Positions 7,912 to 16,458 of a DNA stretch of 64,000 bases are shown here, one piece after another. This DNA comes from Rugamonas fusca (GTDB lineage: Bacteria > Pseudomonadota > Gammaproteobacteria > Burkholderiales > Burkholderiaceae_D): contig NZ_JACEZS010000018.1 in NCBI RefSeq assembly GCF_014042365.1, forward strand, positions 55,512 through 119,511. Reading direction: 5' to 3'. A program made the position numbers and the translations under genes. The notes below the pieces were generated by a model. That model had not been told where the DNA came from. It did no database searches and was given only the letters and a program-made list of their open reading frames with translations. Each line of letters begins with the position of its first letter. Positions within the stretch are counted from its first letter, which is position 1.

Positions 7912-10900
7912 GCTGCTTGTGCCTCGGAAGCAAAATTGGCGGCGGCTTCCATGTCCACCGCCACGATGCGCGATACGCCCTGCTCTTGCATCGTCACACC
8001 GATCAGTTGATTGGCCATCTCCATCGCGATCTTGTTGTGCGAAATGAAGAGGAATTGGGTCTGGTCCGACATGCGCTTGACCATGCGGCAGAAACGTTCC
8101 GTGTTGGCGTCGTCCAGCGGCGCGTCGACCTCGTCGAGCAGGCAGAACGGCGCCGGGTTCAGGCGGAACATGGAGAACACCAGCGCCGTGGCCGTGAGCG
8201 CCTTCTCGCCGCCCGACAGCAGGTGGATGGTGGCGTTCTTCTTGCCCGGCGGCTGCGCCATCACTTGCACGCCGGAGTCGAGGATTTCATCGCCCGTCAT
8301 GATGAGCTTGGCCTGGCCGCCGCCGAACAGGATGGGGAACAGCTCGGAGAAGTGGCCGTTGACGCGGTCAAAGGTGTCTTGCAGCAGTTCGCGCGTTTCC
8401 TTGTCGATCTTTTGGATCGCATCTTCCAGCGTGTTGATGGCCTCGGTCAGGTCGGCGTTCTGGGCGTCCAGGAATTGCTTGCGTTCGGACGCCTGGGCCA
8501 GCTCGTCGAGCGCGGCCAGGTTGACGGCGCCCAGGCCGGCGATGGCGTTGCTGAGCCTGGTCACCTCGCCTTGCAGGTAGGATGGTTTCATGTCCGGGTG
8601 CAGCTTCTCGGACAGGGCCGCCTCGTCCGCGTTCACTTCGGCCAGCTGGGCCGCGTACTGCTCCTGGTTCAGGCGCGCGGCCTGTTCCTTGAGCTGCATT
8701 TCCATGATCTTGTCGCGCTGCGGTTGCAGGCTGCGTTCGGCCTGCATGCGCTGCTCCTCGGACGAGCGCAGTTGCTGGGTGATCTGGTCCAGCTCGTGGC
8801 GCGCGTCCGACAGCGCTTTCTCCTGTTCCGTCCGGCGTTGCAGCAAGTCCTGCAAGCCATCGTTGGCCGCGCCCGATTCCAGGCTGGCCAGTTCCTGCTG
8901 GCCCGCTGCCAGGCTGGACGCCACCTGCGTGGCCTGGGTGGTGGCGGTGGCGATATTGCGGCGCAATTCCTCGATCTTGCTGCGCTGGGATTTTTCGGCG
9001 AACTGGGCTTCCTGCGCGGCCCGTTCCAGCTCGCGCAGCTGTTCGCGCGCGTCGGCCAGCCGCTGCTCCTGTTGCAGGAAGGCCGTCTGGCCATCCTCGT
9101 GCTCGCCTTGCAGCGTGCCCAGCGCCATGTCCAGCTGTTCGAATTTTTCTTCCGATTCCAGCTTGATCTGCATCTGCTCCGCTTCCTGGGCCGCGATCTC
9201 GGCCAGGTCCGTTTCGATCTGGTTGCTGCGCTGGTTGAAGCGCGCTTCGATCTCGGACAGCTTGAGCACTTCCAGTTGCAGCGTGTGCACGGACTGGGTC
9301 AGGCTCTGGCTGCGGGCGCGGTACTCGGTGAGCTGGCGCGCATGGTTGGCCACGGCCGCCTCGGCCCGCACGGCGCGCGCGCGCGCCTCGTCGGCCAGCA
9401 TCTGCTGGGCCCGCAACTGCTTGGTGATGTTGTCGATTTCCTGCTGGCGGCCCAGCATGCCGTCCTGCTCGGCGTCGGCCGCGTAAAAGCGCACGCTGCC
9501 TTGCGTGATCACGTGGCCCTGGCGCGTGACGAAACAGCCGCCGGCCGGCAACCTGCCCCGCTCCGCGAAGGCGCTGGCCGTGTCCTCGGCCGAATAAACG
9601 TTGTGCAGCCAGTCCTGCAGCACGGCGCGCAGGCCCGGATCGTTAAGCTTGAGCAGGTTCAGAAATGGCGTCAGGCCGGGCACTTCCTGCGGCGCCGGCG
9701 GCACGGCCGTCGAGGGCGCGTACAGGGCCAGCTTGGCCGGTGGCGCATCGCTGAAGAAAGCCTTGGCCCAGTCGATGTTCGACATCTGCAAGGCCGAAGT
9801 GCGTTCGCGCAGCACGGATTCGAGCGCCGTCTCCCAGCCCGCTACCACGTTCAGTTTTTGCCACAGGCGCGGCAGCGCGTCGAGCTCGTGCTTTTGCAGC
9901 CACGGCTGCACCTTGCCCTGGGTTTGCACCCGTTCCTGCATCTGGCGCAGCGCGTTCAGGCGCGCTTCGAGCTGGGCGTTGGCGGCCGTTTCCGTGTTGA
10001 CCTGGGCTTGCGCGGCCTGGCGTTCCGCTTCCAGTTTCGGCTGCTGTTCCAGCGCCTCCTCGAGGTGGTAGCCCAGTTCCTCCTGCGCCTGCTGCTTTTC
10101 CTCCAGCTGCAGCTTCAGGTTGGCCAGGTGGCTGCTGTCGGGCAGGCTCAGGCCGGTCTTTTCCTGCTGCAAGCGCTCGCGCCGCGTGGCCAGGCCGGAC
10201 AGGATGTTGGAGGCGTTACGCTGGTGGGCCGATTCCAATTCCAGTTGCTGCTGGGCCTGCATGATGCGGGCCCGCGATTCCGTGCTCTTGACCTGGGCTT
10301 CGCGCCACGCCTGCTCCATGGCCGGCAAGGCTTCGGCCTTCTGCTCGGCCATCATTTGCGATTGTTCGACCTTGGCCGACAATTCCTCGAGGTTGAATTC
10401 CGCTTCCTCGATCTGTTCCGTGTATTCCTGGGCCTGGCTTTGCCACTGGTCGCGCTGGGCTGTCAGGGTGGCCAGCTGGGCCTGCAAGCGGGTGCGCGAT
10501 TCGAGCACGAACTTGATCTGCGCTTCCAGGCTGCCGATCTCGGCGTTGGTCTGGTACAGATGGCCCTGGGCCGTGTGCAGCCGATCGCCCACGGCGAAGT
10601 GGGCCTGGCGCATCTGCTCGAGCGACAGTTCCACGTGGCGCAGCTTGGCCGTCTGTTCCTCCAGGTCGGTCTGGGCCTGCTCCATGTCGCGGAAATATTT
10701 CTTCTGCTCGTTTTCCGCTTCCGTCTTGCGCAGCAGCCACAGCAGTTTCTGCTTTTCTTCCTGGTCCGCTTGCAGCGCGTGGAACTTGGTGGCCACGGCC
10801 GCCTGGGCTTCCAGCTTTTCCAGGTTGGCGTTCAGCTCGCGCAGGATGTCTTCCACCCGCAGCAGGTTCTCGCGCGTGTCGTGCAGCCGGTTTTCCGTTT

Positions 10901-11435
10901 CACGCCGGCGTTCCTTGTATTTCGACACGCCCGCCGCTTCCTCGAGGAACACGCGCAATTCCTCCGGGCGCGACTCGATGATGCGGGCGATCATGCCCTG
11001 GCCAATAATCGCGTAGGCGCGCGGCCCCAGGCCCGTGCCCAGGAAGATATCCTGGATGTCGCGCCGCCGCACGGGCTGGCCGTTGATGTAGTAAGTCGAG
11101 GTGCCGTCGCGCGTGAGCGTGCGCTTGACGGCGATTTCCGCGTACTGGCCCCACTGGCCGGAGGCCTTGCCGTCGTTATTGTCGAACACCAGCTCCACCG
11201 ACGCGCGGCCAGCCGGCTTGCGGTGGGTGGAACCGTTGAAAATCACGTCCTGCATGGACTCGCCGCGCAGTTCCGACGCCTTCGATTCGCCCAGCACCCA
11301 GCGCACGGCGTCGATGATGTTCGACTTGCCGCAACCATTGGGGCCGACCACACCGACCAGCTGACCGGGGACCTGGAAATTGGTGGGATCGACGAAAGAC
11401 TTAAATCCCGACAATTTAATGGAAGATAGACGCAC
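7908..11435 (-). CDS. smc: Chromosome segregation ATPase SMC
   Basis: Core of the bacterial condensin that organises and segregates the chromosome, acting as a dimer with ScpA and ScpB. At 1175 residues it has the full-length SMC plan. Walker A GPNGCGKSN is at residues 31-39. Two long coiled coils (about 170-500 and 670-1010) flank a Gly-containing hinge near residues 510-660. The ABC signature LLSGGEKAL starts near residue 1072, and Walker B CLLDEVDAPLDD follows near 1099-1110. It is the first gene of the minus-strand operon with zipA, ligA, galU, def and the channel. The operon promoter should lie in 11436-11625. Confidence 0.97.
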   Translation of the reverse strand: MRLSSIKLSGFKSFVDPTNFQVPGQLVGVVGPNGCGKSNIIDAVRWVLGESKASELRGESMQDVIFNGSTHRKPAGRASVELVFDNNDGKASGQWGQYAEIAVKRTLTRDGTSTYYINGQPVRRRDIQDIFLGTGLGPRAYAIIGQGMIARIIESRPEELRVFLEEAAGVSKYKERRRETENRLHDTRENLLRVEDILRELNANLEKLEAQAAVATKFHALQADQEEKQKLLWLLRKTEAENEQKKYFRDMEQAQTDLEEQTAKLRHVELSLEQMRQAHFAVGDRLHTAQGHLYQTNAEIGSLEAQIKFVLESRTRLQAQLATLTAQRDQWQSQAQEYTEQIEEAEFNLEELSAKVEQSQMMAEQKAEALPAMEQAWREAQVKSTESRARIMQAQQQLELESAHQRNASNILSGLATRRERLQQEKTGLSLPDSSHLANLKLQLEEKQQAQEELGYHLEEALEQQPKLEAERQAAQAQVNTETAANAQLEARLNALRQMQERVQTQGKVQPWLQKHELDALPRLWQKLNVVAGWETALESVLRERTSALQMSNIDWAKAFFSDAPPAKLALYAPSTAVPPAPQEVPGLTPFLNLLKLNDPGLRAVLQDWLHNVYSAEDTASAFAERGRLPAGGCFVTRQGHVITQGSVRFYAADAEQDGMLGRQQEIDNITKQLRAQQMLADEARARAVRAEAAVANHARQLTEYRARSQSLTQSVHTLQLEVLKLSEIEARFNQRSNQIETDLAEIAAQEAEQMQIKLESEEKFEQLDMALGTLQGEHEDGQTAFLQQEQRLADAREQLRELERAAQEAQFAEKSQRSKIEELRRNIATATTQATQVASSLAAGQQELASLESGAANDGLQDLLQRRTEQEKALSDARHELDQITQQLRSSEEQRMQAERSLQPQRDKIMEMQLKEQAARLNQEQYAAQLAEVNADEAALSEKLHPDMKPSYLQGEVTRLSNAIAGLGAVNLAALDELAQASERKQFLDAQNADLTEAINTLEDAIQKIDKETRELLQDTFDRVNGHFSELFPILFGGGQAKLIMTGDEILDSGVQVMAQPPGKKNATIHLLSGGEKALTATALVFSMFRLNPAPFCLLDEVDAPLDDANTERFCRMVKRMSDQTQFLFISHNKIAMEMANQLIGVTMQEQGVSRIVAVDMEAAANFASEAQAA

Positions 11436-11625
11436 GTTGTGAACTGTTCCAGGCCGCAGGCGGCCTCAATTAATCAAACTCAAGCAAACGATCGATGGTT
11501 GGTGGAAGGCGTGCGGCGGCGCTAGGCATCACCGTGCATTAGCCAAATGAAAAGTGGCCTATCATACCATTTCGTCCATCTATTCTGGCCAAAAACACGC
11601 ATTGCGCCCCTGCGTGCGTCCTGCC

Positions 11626-12258
11626 TTAGCGCAATACGCTGCGCGGGCCGGGCCCGCGCCACAGGCTGCGCGTGTAGGGACGGTCATGCCCCGACAGCAA
11701 CAGCGCCAGTTGCGTCATCCATTGCTCGGTGGGCAGGGGTTCGACACGCGGCGCCACCAGCAGCACGGGGATGCACAAGGCCATCAGCACCCGGCTCAGG
11801 GCCATGTGGTTTTCCGTGCTGGCATGCCAGATGAAGGCGGCCGCCACCACCAGGCCCAGCAGGCAGCCAGTGACCGCCTCGGACACGGAATGGGCCATCA
11901 CATACACGCGCGCGACGGCGATCAGCATGGCCACCAGGATGCCGGCCATCAATGCCAGCTGGCGGTGCGGCAAGTCCCAGCGCCGGAACGCGAGGTAGAA
12001 CGCGACGGGGAACACGGCGGCGGCCCGCATCGCATGGCCGCTGAAGCCAGCGAATTCCAGCGAGGGCACCCCGACGCCCCAGCCGATAAAGGCCACCTTG
12101 GTCAGCACCACCAGCGCCATGCCGGCGCCAAACAGCAGGCACCACGATAACGTGAGCCGCCACGACTTGCCGGCCAGCAGCCAGACGGCGATGGCCACGC
12201 CGATGGGGCCGGTCACCGCCAGACTGCCCAACACGCTCAAGCTTTGCCACCAGATCAT
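11626..12258 (-). CDS. PAP2-like membrane phosphatase family protein with weakened motifs
   Basis: A 210-residue polytopic protein with about five hydrophobic segments. It resembles phosphatidic-acid phosphatase type 2 proteins: an SGHAM segment corresponds to the PSGH motif, and ARVYVMAHSVSEAV corresponds to the SRxxxxxHxxxD motif. The final Asp is replaced by Glu, and the KxxxxxxRP motif is reduced to a lone Lys (KVAFIGW). Whether it is catalytic is therefore uncertain. If active it would dephosphorylate lipid phosphates such as undecaprenyl pyrophosphate or phosphatidate at the membrane. It stands alone between smc (same strand, 190 bases upstream) and hmp (divergent). The start ATG immediately precedes the divergent regulatory region. 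Confidence 0.65.
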   Translation of the reverse strand: MIWWQSLSVLGSLAVTGPIGVAIAVWLLAGKSWRLTLSWCLLFGAGMALVVLTKVAFIGWGVGVPSLEFAGFSGHAMRAAAVFPVAFYLAFRRWDLPHRQLALMAGILVAMLIAVARVYVMAHSVSEAVTGCLLGLVVAAAFIWHASTENHMALSRVLMALCIPVLLVAPRVEPLPTEQWMTQLALLLSGHDRPYTRSLWRGPGPRSVLR

Positions 12259-12279
12259 TTACACCACCAAAAAGAAAAC

Positions 12280-12303
12280 GTTGCGCGCGCATTGCAGCGC
12301 AAC
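12280..12303. repeat. Short inverted repeat in the divergent PAP2/hmp region
   Basis: Arms GTTGCGC and GCGCAAC are 7 bases, separated by 10 bases. They lie 22 bases upstream of the PAP2-like start and about 90 bases before the hmp box. It could be an operator or a leader hairpin; nothing else identifies it. Confidence 0.35.
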
Positions 12304-12391
12304 ATCATTTAACCACATCGCCGAGGCCACGAGGGATATTTCCGTGCGTCAATATTGCATAAAAATAGAAGTAAATGAAATACCGATTCTC

Positions 12392-12421
12392 TTGACACAG
12401 ATCAAGAAAAAGCGGCATACT
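12392..12421 (+). promoter_or_regulatory. hmp promoter overlapped by an FNR/Dnr-like box
   Basis: TTGACACAGATCAA at 12392-12405 matches the FNR-family consensus TTGAT-N4-ATCAA with one mismatch. Its first half is also a perfect -35 (TTGACA, 12392-12397). An 18-base spacer leads to a -10-like CATACT at 12416-12421. A palindrome ACATGCATGT (12422-12431) lies at the expected transcription start. The box covers the -35 rather than sitting near -41.5, so repression of hmp by an FNR-type regulator under low oxygen is more likely than activation (inference). An NsrR-type regulator could use the ATGCAT element, but only a half-site is seen. Confidence 0.65.
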
Positions 12422-12450
12422 ACATGCATGTTTAACCCAAAGGAGTCGTC

Positions 12451-13632
12451 ATGCTGTCCCAGTCGCACCGCGCCATCGTCACCGCCACCGTCCCCATCCT
12501 CGAACAAGGCGGTGAAGCCCTGACCCGCCACTTCTACCGCACCTTGTTCCAGGACTATCCTGAAGTGCTGCCCTACTTCAACCAGGCGCACCAGCATAGC
12601 GGCGACCAGCAGCGCGCCCTGGCCACCAGCATCCTCATGTACGCCAAGCACATCGACAAACTGGAAGCGCTGGGACCGCTGGTCAACACCATCGTCAGCA
12701 AGCACGTGGCGCTGCGCATCCTGCCTGAACACTATCCCATGGTGGGCGCCAGCCTGCTGAAGGCGATCCGCGAAGTGCTGGGCGCCGAGACGGCCACCGA
12801 CGCCGTGCTCGAAGCCTGGGGCGCCGCCTACGGCCAACTGGCCGAGCTGCTGATCGGCATCGAAGGCCAGACCTACCAGGCCCAGGCCGCCGCAAAAGGT
12901 GGCTGGGAAGGCGCGCGCGCCTTTGTGGTGGCGCAAAAGCGCGTGGAGAGCGCCGAGATCACGACCTTCGTGCTGCGTCCGGCCGACGGCCAGCCCGTCA
13001 TGGAATTCCAGCCCGGCCAGTACATCGGCATCCGCGCCATGGTCGATGGCAGCGAGCAGCGCCGCCAGTATTCGCTGTCGGCCGAAAGCAATGGCCGCGA
13101 TTACCAGATCAGCGTCAAGCGTGAGCCGGGCGGCAAGATGTCGGGCTACCTGCACGAGCAGGTGCAGGAAGGCGACACGGTGGAACTGTTCCCGCCGTCG
13201 GGCAACTTCACGCTGGCCGACAGCGCCCGTCCGATCGTGCTGATCAGCGGCGGCGTGGGCATCACCCCCACCCTGGCCATGCTGAGCAAGGCCGTGAAGT
13301 CAGGCCGCCCCATCCACTTCATCCACGCCGCCCGCAACGGCGCCGTGCATGCGTTCCGCGACCAGGTGGACCAGCTGGCCGAACGCCACGCCAACCTGCG
13401 CCGCCACTACATCTACGCCGAGCCCCACGAGGCCCATCCGGCGCCCGACGCCGTGGGCCTGATCGACAGCGCCCAACTGGCCAAGTGGATGCCGGAAACG
13501 CGCGATGTGGACGCCTACTTCCTCGGCCCCACGCCGTTCATGAAGACGGTCAAGCACGCGCTGCGTGAACTGGGCGTGCCGGAAACGCAGACCCACTACG
13601 AGTTCTTCGGCCCCGCCGCCGCACTCAACTAA
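12451..13632 (+). CDS. hmp: Flavohaemoglobin, nitric oxide dioxygenase
   Basis: Converts NO and O2 to nitrate using NAD(P)H, haem and FAD in the cytosol, protecting against nitrosative stress. The 393-residue protein has an N-terminal globin domain (about residues 1-140). This contains the proximal-His region SKHVALRILPEHYPMVG. A ferredoxin-reductase-type FAD domain follows with RRQYSLS (about 208-214). The NAD-binding domain has GGVGITPTLAML (about 267-278) and a C-terminal YFLGPTPFM segment. A good Shine-Dalgarno AAAGGAG lies just before the ATG. The gene is monocistronic, with the FNR-like box upstream and palindromic elements after its stop. Length matches E. coli Hmp (396). Confidence 0.96.
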   Translation: MLSQSHRAIVTATVPILEQGGEALTRHFYRTLFQDYPEVLPYFNQAHQHSGDQQRALATSILMYAKHIDKLEALGPLVNTIVSKHVALRILPEHYPMVGASLLKAIREVLGAETATDAVLEAWGAAYGQLAELLIGIEGQTYQAQAAAKGGWEGARAFVVAQKRVESAEITTFVLRPADGQPVMEFQPGQYIGIRAMVDGSEQRRQYSLSAESNGRDYQISVKREPGGKMSGYLHEQVQEGDTVELFPPSGNFTLADSARPIVLISGGVGITPTLAMLSKAVKSGRPIHFIHAARNGAVHAFRDQVDQLAERHANLRRHYIYAEPHEAHPAPDAVGLIDSAQLAKWMPETRDVDAYFLGPTPFMKTVKHALRELGVPETQTHYEFFGPAAALN

Positions 13633-13653
13633 GCATCCCGACTATCCCCCCAG

Positions 13654-13716
13654 AAAAATCGGGGACGTAACAAGATATTCCCTTCCGGAAAAATGGTGTT
13701 ACGTCCCTGATTTTTC
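13654..13716. repeat. Large intergenic palindrome, copy 1
   Basis: Inverted repeat with outer arms of about 19 bases, AAAATCGGGGACGTAACA-type, with one mismatch on the right (CCCTGA instead of CCCCGA). The interior is imperfect and centred on CCCTTCCGG. It lies between the convergent ends of hmp and the DUF1631 gene. It is a tandem neighbour of the next copy and shares its outer end with the palindrome at 29491-29579. Confidence 0.9.
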
Positions 13717-13725
13717 TTTGCCGAC

Positions 13726-13784
13726 AAATCGGGGACGTAACACAGTATTCCCTTGCGGGAAAATGGTGTTACGTCCCCGATTTT
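13726..13784. repeat. Large intergenic palindrome, copy 2
   Basis: Inverted repeat with a perfect 18-base outer arm (AAATCGGGGACGTAACAC and complement) and an inner CCC-TTGC-GGG loop. It is 9 bases after copy 1. It ends 9 bases before the DUF1631 stop codon. A stem this strong between converging genes would act as a bidirectional terminator, but its sequence conservation suggests a dispersed repeat. Confidence 0.9.
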
Positions 13785-13792
13785 GCTTTGGG

Positions 13793-16111
13793 TTATGCGG
13801 CGGTTTCGGCTTCGTCCATCGCCTCATCGTTGACGGCGCCCTGCTCCAGCGCTTGCGACAGCGCCACGGACACCACGCCATCGGCACGGATCAGTTGCAC
13901 GGTGTTCTCGCGGAAATGCTTGACCAGCTGTTCGCCGGACATGGAGAACGCTTCCTGCCGCGCCGCCGTGGAGAAGATGTACAGCGTGCGCAAGGGACTG
14001 ATCCACGCCAGCTTGACCTTGCGCTGGCTGCCGTCCTCCTGCGTAAAGCCCAGCCACATGCCACGCGCCAGGCTGTCGACCTCGATCGCGGCATCGTCGT
14101 CGGGCGGCGGGGGCGGCGGTTCGGCGGCGGCCTTGGCCTGCAGTTCCAGCCGGCGTTCCGTGGCCCGCTGGGCCGCTTCCATGGCGATTTCCACTTGCCG
14201 CTCCGGGCTCAGTTCCAGCGGCGCCCGCACGATGGACGCGTGGCACTCGGCCAGCTCGGCAAAAAATTGCAGCCGGTCCGCATCCTGCCACTTGATCACG
14301 TCGAGCCACTTGTTGAGCGTGGACAGCAGGCCGGGCAGCTTGGCGATCAATTGCTTGCGGTCGTCCGCGTTGAGCTTGGGCTTGACGCTCCAGATCAGGT
14401 CGTCCATGGTGCGCGTGGCGTTCTCGACCGCACCTGGCTTGTCCTGCTCCACGCTGTAGGCGATGGTCAGCACGGACACCCATTTGTTTTCCAGGAACGC
14501 TTCCACCACGGCGATCACTTCGCCGGTGCCGATGCGCAGCGCGACCGCGTTCTTGGCCGACTTGCTGGCCTCGGCCATGCGTTCCTGCTTGAGCGCGGCG
14601 GCGATCGGCTCGGCGATGGCGGTGGCGGCGGCCGCTTCCTCGGCCTTGATCGACGCCTCCAGTTCATTGACCGCTTCCGTGAACACGGACAGCTCATGGT
14701 CGTAATCGCGCCCCACCCGGTCCACACTACGCTGCATGGCCTGGAACAAGGGATCGTCCGGCCCCTTGCGCTGTTCCCAGCCCATGCGCGACAGCAAATC
14801 GATCAGGCGCCGCGCAGGGTGGGCTTCCTGGAAGAAGAAATTCTTGTCCACCAGCGCCGCCTTGAGCACGGGAATCTGGAGGAAGCGGATCAGGTCGCGG
14901 ATTTCCTGCGAAATATTCTGGTCGCGGAACACCGTCTCGAAGATGGCCGACAGCAGGTCTATCGTGCTTTCGTCGGTGCGCGACAAACTGCCCTGCGGCA
15001 GGTTCTGCTTAATGGCGGGCAAGTAAAACACATTGCCAGCACCTGGCTCGCCAAAGCCGTGCAGCATATCGGACAGGCCGCCCCCGCTGCCAACTCCACC
15101 GGCCACCGCGCCCCCCACGCCGGCCGGCGCCAGTCCGGTCGGCACGCTTTTCTTCTGTAACTGCGCCAGATAACCGAGCAAGGGCCGCTTGGCCGCCACC
15201 TGCGACAGGCGCTGGGCACTTTCGTTGTGCATGGCCCCATGGAAGCCTTGGGCGGCGCCCTGCGTCCAGGCGCTGTCGGGCGCCATCGGCACGTTGGGCA
15301 GGTCGGGGATGGTCAGGTCGATGTCTTCCTGCGGTTCGGCGGCGCCAAAGAACTGGCGCAACTGCTGGGCCAGTACGGCCTGGTTGGCGCGCACGCGCGG
15401 CGGGGCCGCGGGCGAGGCGCGGTCGGCCTTGCGGCTCTTGTAGCCGTCCACCGAACCGGGCAATACCCCCTTGCGCTGCAAGGTCAGGTTGAGCGCTTCC
15501 AGCATGGGGCCCAGTTCGATGAACATGCCCGGTTTGAGCAGCGGCTGCAACAGGCCGGCCGATTCCGGCGACGGGTCGAAATCCAGCCACGCTTGCTGCA
15601 CGGCGGACAGGAACACTTCTGGGCGGAACGGATTCTGGTTGCCGCGCAGGATGTCGCGATCCAGCAGGAAGGCGAGGCGCACGTTGAGCGTCTGCAGCGC
15701 GTCAGCGTACAGGGTTTCGAACGGCTTGCTGACGCTGCCCAGCGCCACCTTGGTGTCCATTTCCTCGTAGGGCACGAGGCTGAGCGCTTCCGTCTTCTTG
15801 GCGGCCTTGGGCTTGGCGGCCGGCGACAGCAACGCGATTTCCTTGCGCAACGATTTTTCCAGCGTGGCCGTGGCCAGGTGTTGGAACGCTGCATTGCCAT
15901 GATGTAGCAGGTTGCCAGCCTTGATGCGCTGCTGCATCTGCGCGGGATCGCCCTGGGTGGCGTCGATCAAGGCGGCCGCCAGGCGGTTGGCGAAGTCGGG
16001 GAACTGGTCGCCAGCCTGCTTGACGGCGATACCGATCAGCTCCTCCAACAAGGCATGCCGCGGCGAGACCGTCTTTTTCGGTGCCACAGTAGTTGTTGAA
16101 GTTGCCATCAT
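13793..16111 (-). CDS. DUF1631 family protein
   Basis: A 772-residue protein of the DUF1631 family, found in beta- and gammaproteobacteria and sometimes mislabelled thymidine phosphorylase. It is helical and Ala/Gln-rich with no signal peptide or TM, so probably cytosolic. The N-terminal part (PRHALLEELIGIAVKQ, about residues 18-33) is followed by YEEMDTKVALGSVSKPFETL. A long C-terminal half contains charged segments (about 540-560) and a Pro-rich run (PPPPPPDDD) before a final domain beginning GMWLGFTQEDGSQRKVKLAWISP. The last part resembles a PilZ-like or DUF1631 C-terminal beta domain. Function is unknown. The gene is alone, with an A+T-rich upstream region. Confidence 0.85.
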   Translation of the reverse strand: MMATSTTTVAPKKTVSPRHALLEELIGIAVKQAGDQFPDFANRLAAALIDATQGDPAQMQQRIKAGNLLHHGNAAFQHLATATLEKSLRKEIALLSPAAKPKAAKKTEALSLVPYEEMDTKVALGSVSKPFETLYADALQTLNVRLAFLLDRDILRGNQNPFRPEVFLSAVQQAWLDFDPSPESAGLLQPLLKPGMFIELGPMLEALNLTLQRKGVLPGSVDGYKSRKADRASPAAPPRVRANQAVLAQQLRQFFGAAEPQEDIDLTIPDLPNVPMAPDSAWTQGAAQGFHGAMHNESAQRLSQVAAKRPLLGYLAQLQKKSVPTGLAPAGVGGAVAGGVGSGGGLSDMLHGFGEPGAGNVFYLPAIKQNLPQGSLSRTDESTIDLLSAIFETVFRDQNISQEIRDLIRFLQIPVLKAALVDKNFFFQEAHPARRLIDLLSRMGWEQRKGPDDPLFQAMQRSVDRVGRDYDHELSVFTEAVNELEASIKAEEAAAATAIAEPIAAALKQERMAEASKSAKNAVALRIGTGEVIAVVEAFLENKWVSVLTIAYSVEQDKPGAVENATRTMDDLIWSVKPKLNADDRKQLIAKLPGLLSTLNKWLDVIKWQDADRLQFFAELAECHASIVRAPLELSPERQVEIAMEAAQRATERRLELQAKAAAEPPPPPPDDDAAIEVDSLARGMWLGFTQEDGSQRKVKLAWISPLRTLYIFSTAARQEAFSMSGEQLVKHFRENTVQLIRADGVVSVALSQALEQGAVNDEAMDEAETAA

Positions 16112-16458
16112 TTTATCGCCTGCTGACGGGTTGTCTGGTGCGGCGGCATCAGCCAGCTTGGCAGCCGGACCGGGAATTTCGCCGCTTTACCCTATTCTTG
16201 CACAGTATTGCCACATGGCAATAGCCAAAAAGAAATAATCGGAGATATTTCTCACATTTTCACGCTGACCATCAAATCCAACGCACTTTCCCATGGTTAT
16301 TTCTTAACCAGAGCAAATCAGCCACGGCACGCGCGGGCCCATGGACCGGCGCGCCAGTCGCACGCAGGAATTACCTAAAATGCAACACATAATTACGGAG
16401 GAGAAAAGTAATAACGGCCGGATTGGCCGAAAGTTGACGGTCGCCGGCGCGGTCAGCC
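16112..16458. other. Intergenic region upstream of the DUF1631 gene
   Basis: A 347-base stretch with no convincing gene, noticeably richer in A+T than its flanks. It should contain the promoter of the DUF1631 gene (leftward) and the 3' end of the ClpP-like transcript. The one clear structure is an operator-like inverted repeat TATTGCC-ACAT-GGCAATA at 16206-16223. A GGAGGAGAAAAG Shine-Dalgarno-like run on the plus strand near 16398 is not followed by a credible gene. Confidence 0.6.
16206..16223. promoter_or_regulatory. Operator-like inverted repeat upstream of DUF1631 gene
   Basis: Seven-base arms TATTGCC and GGCAATA with a 4-base centre, about 95 bases upstream of the DUF1631 start. Size and spacing suit a dimeric regulator; the regulator is unknown. 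Confidence 0.4.

Noticed and set aside
7917..11429. A 1170-codon open frame on the plus strand opposite smc
   Set aside because: It is a high-GC shadow of a certain gene: composition is skewed to Gln, His, Arg and Leu with no recognisable domain.
13654..13784. Possible CRISPR array
   Set aside because: Only two copies, each an inverted repeat with no regular spacer between unique sequences; no cas genes are present.
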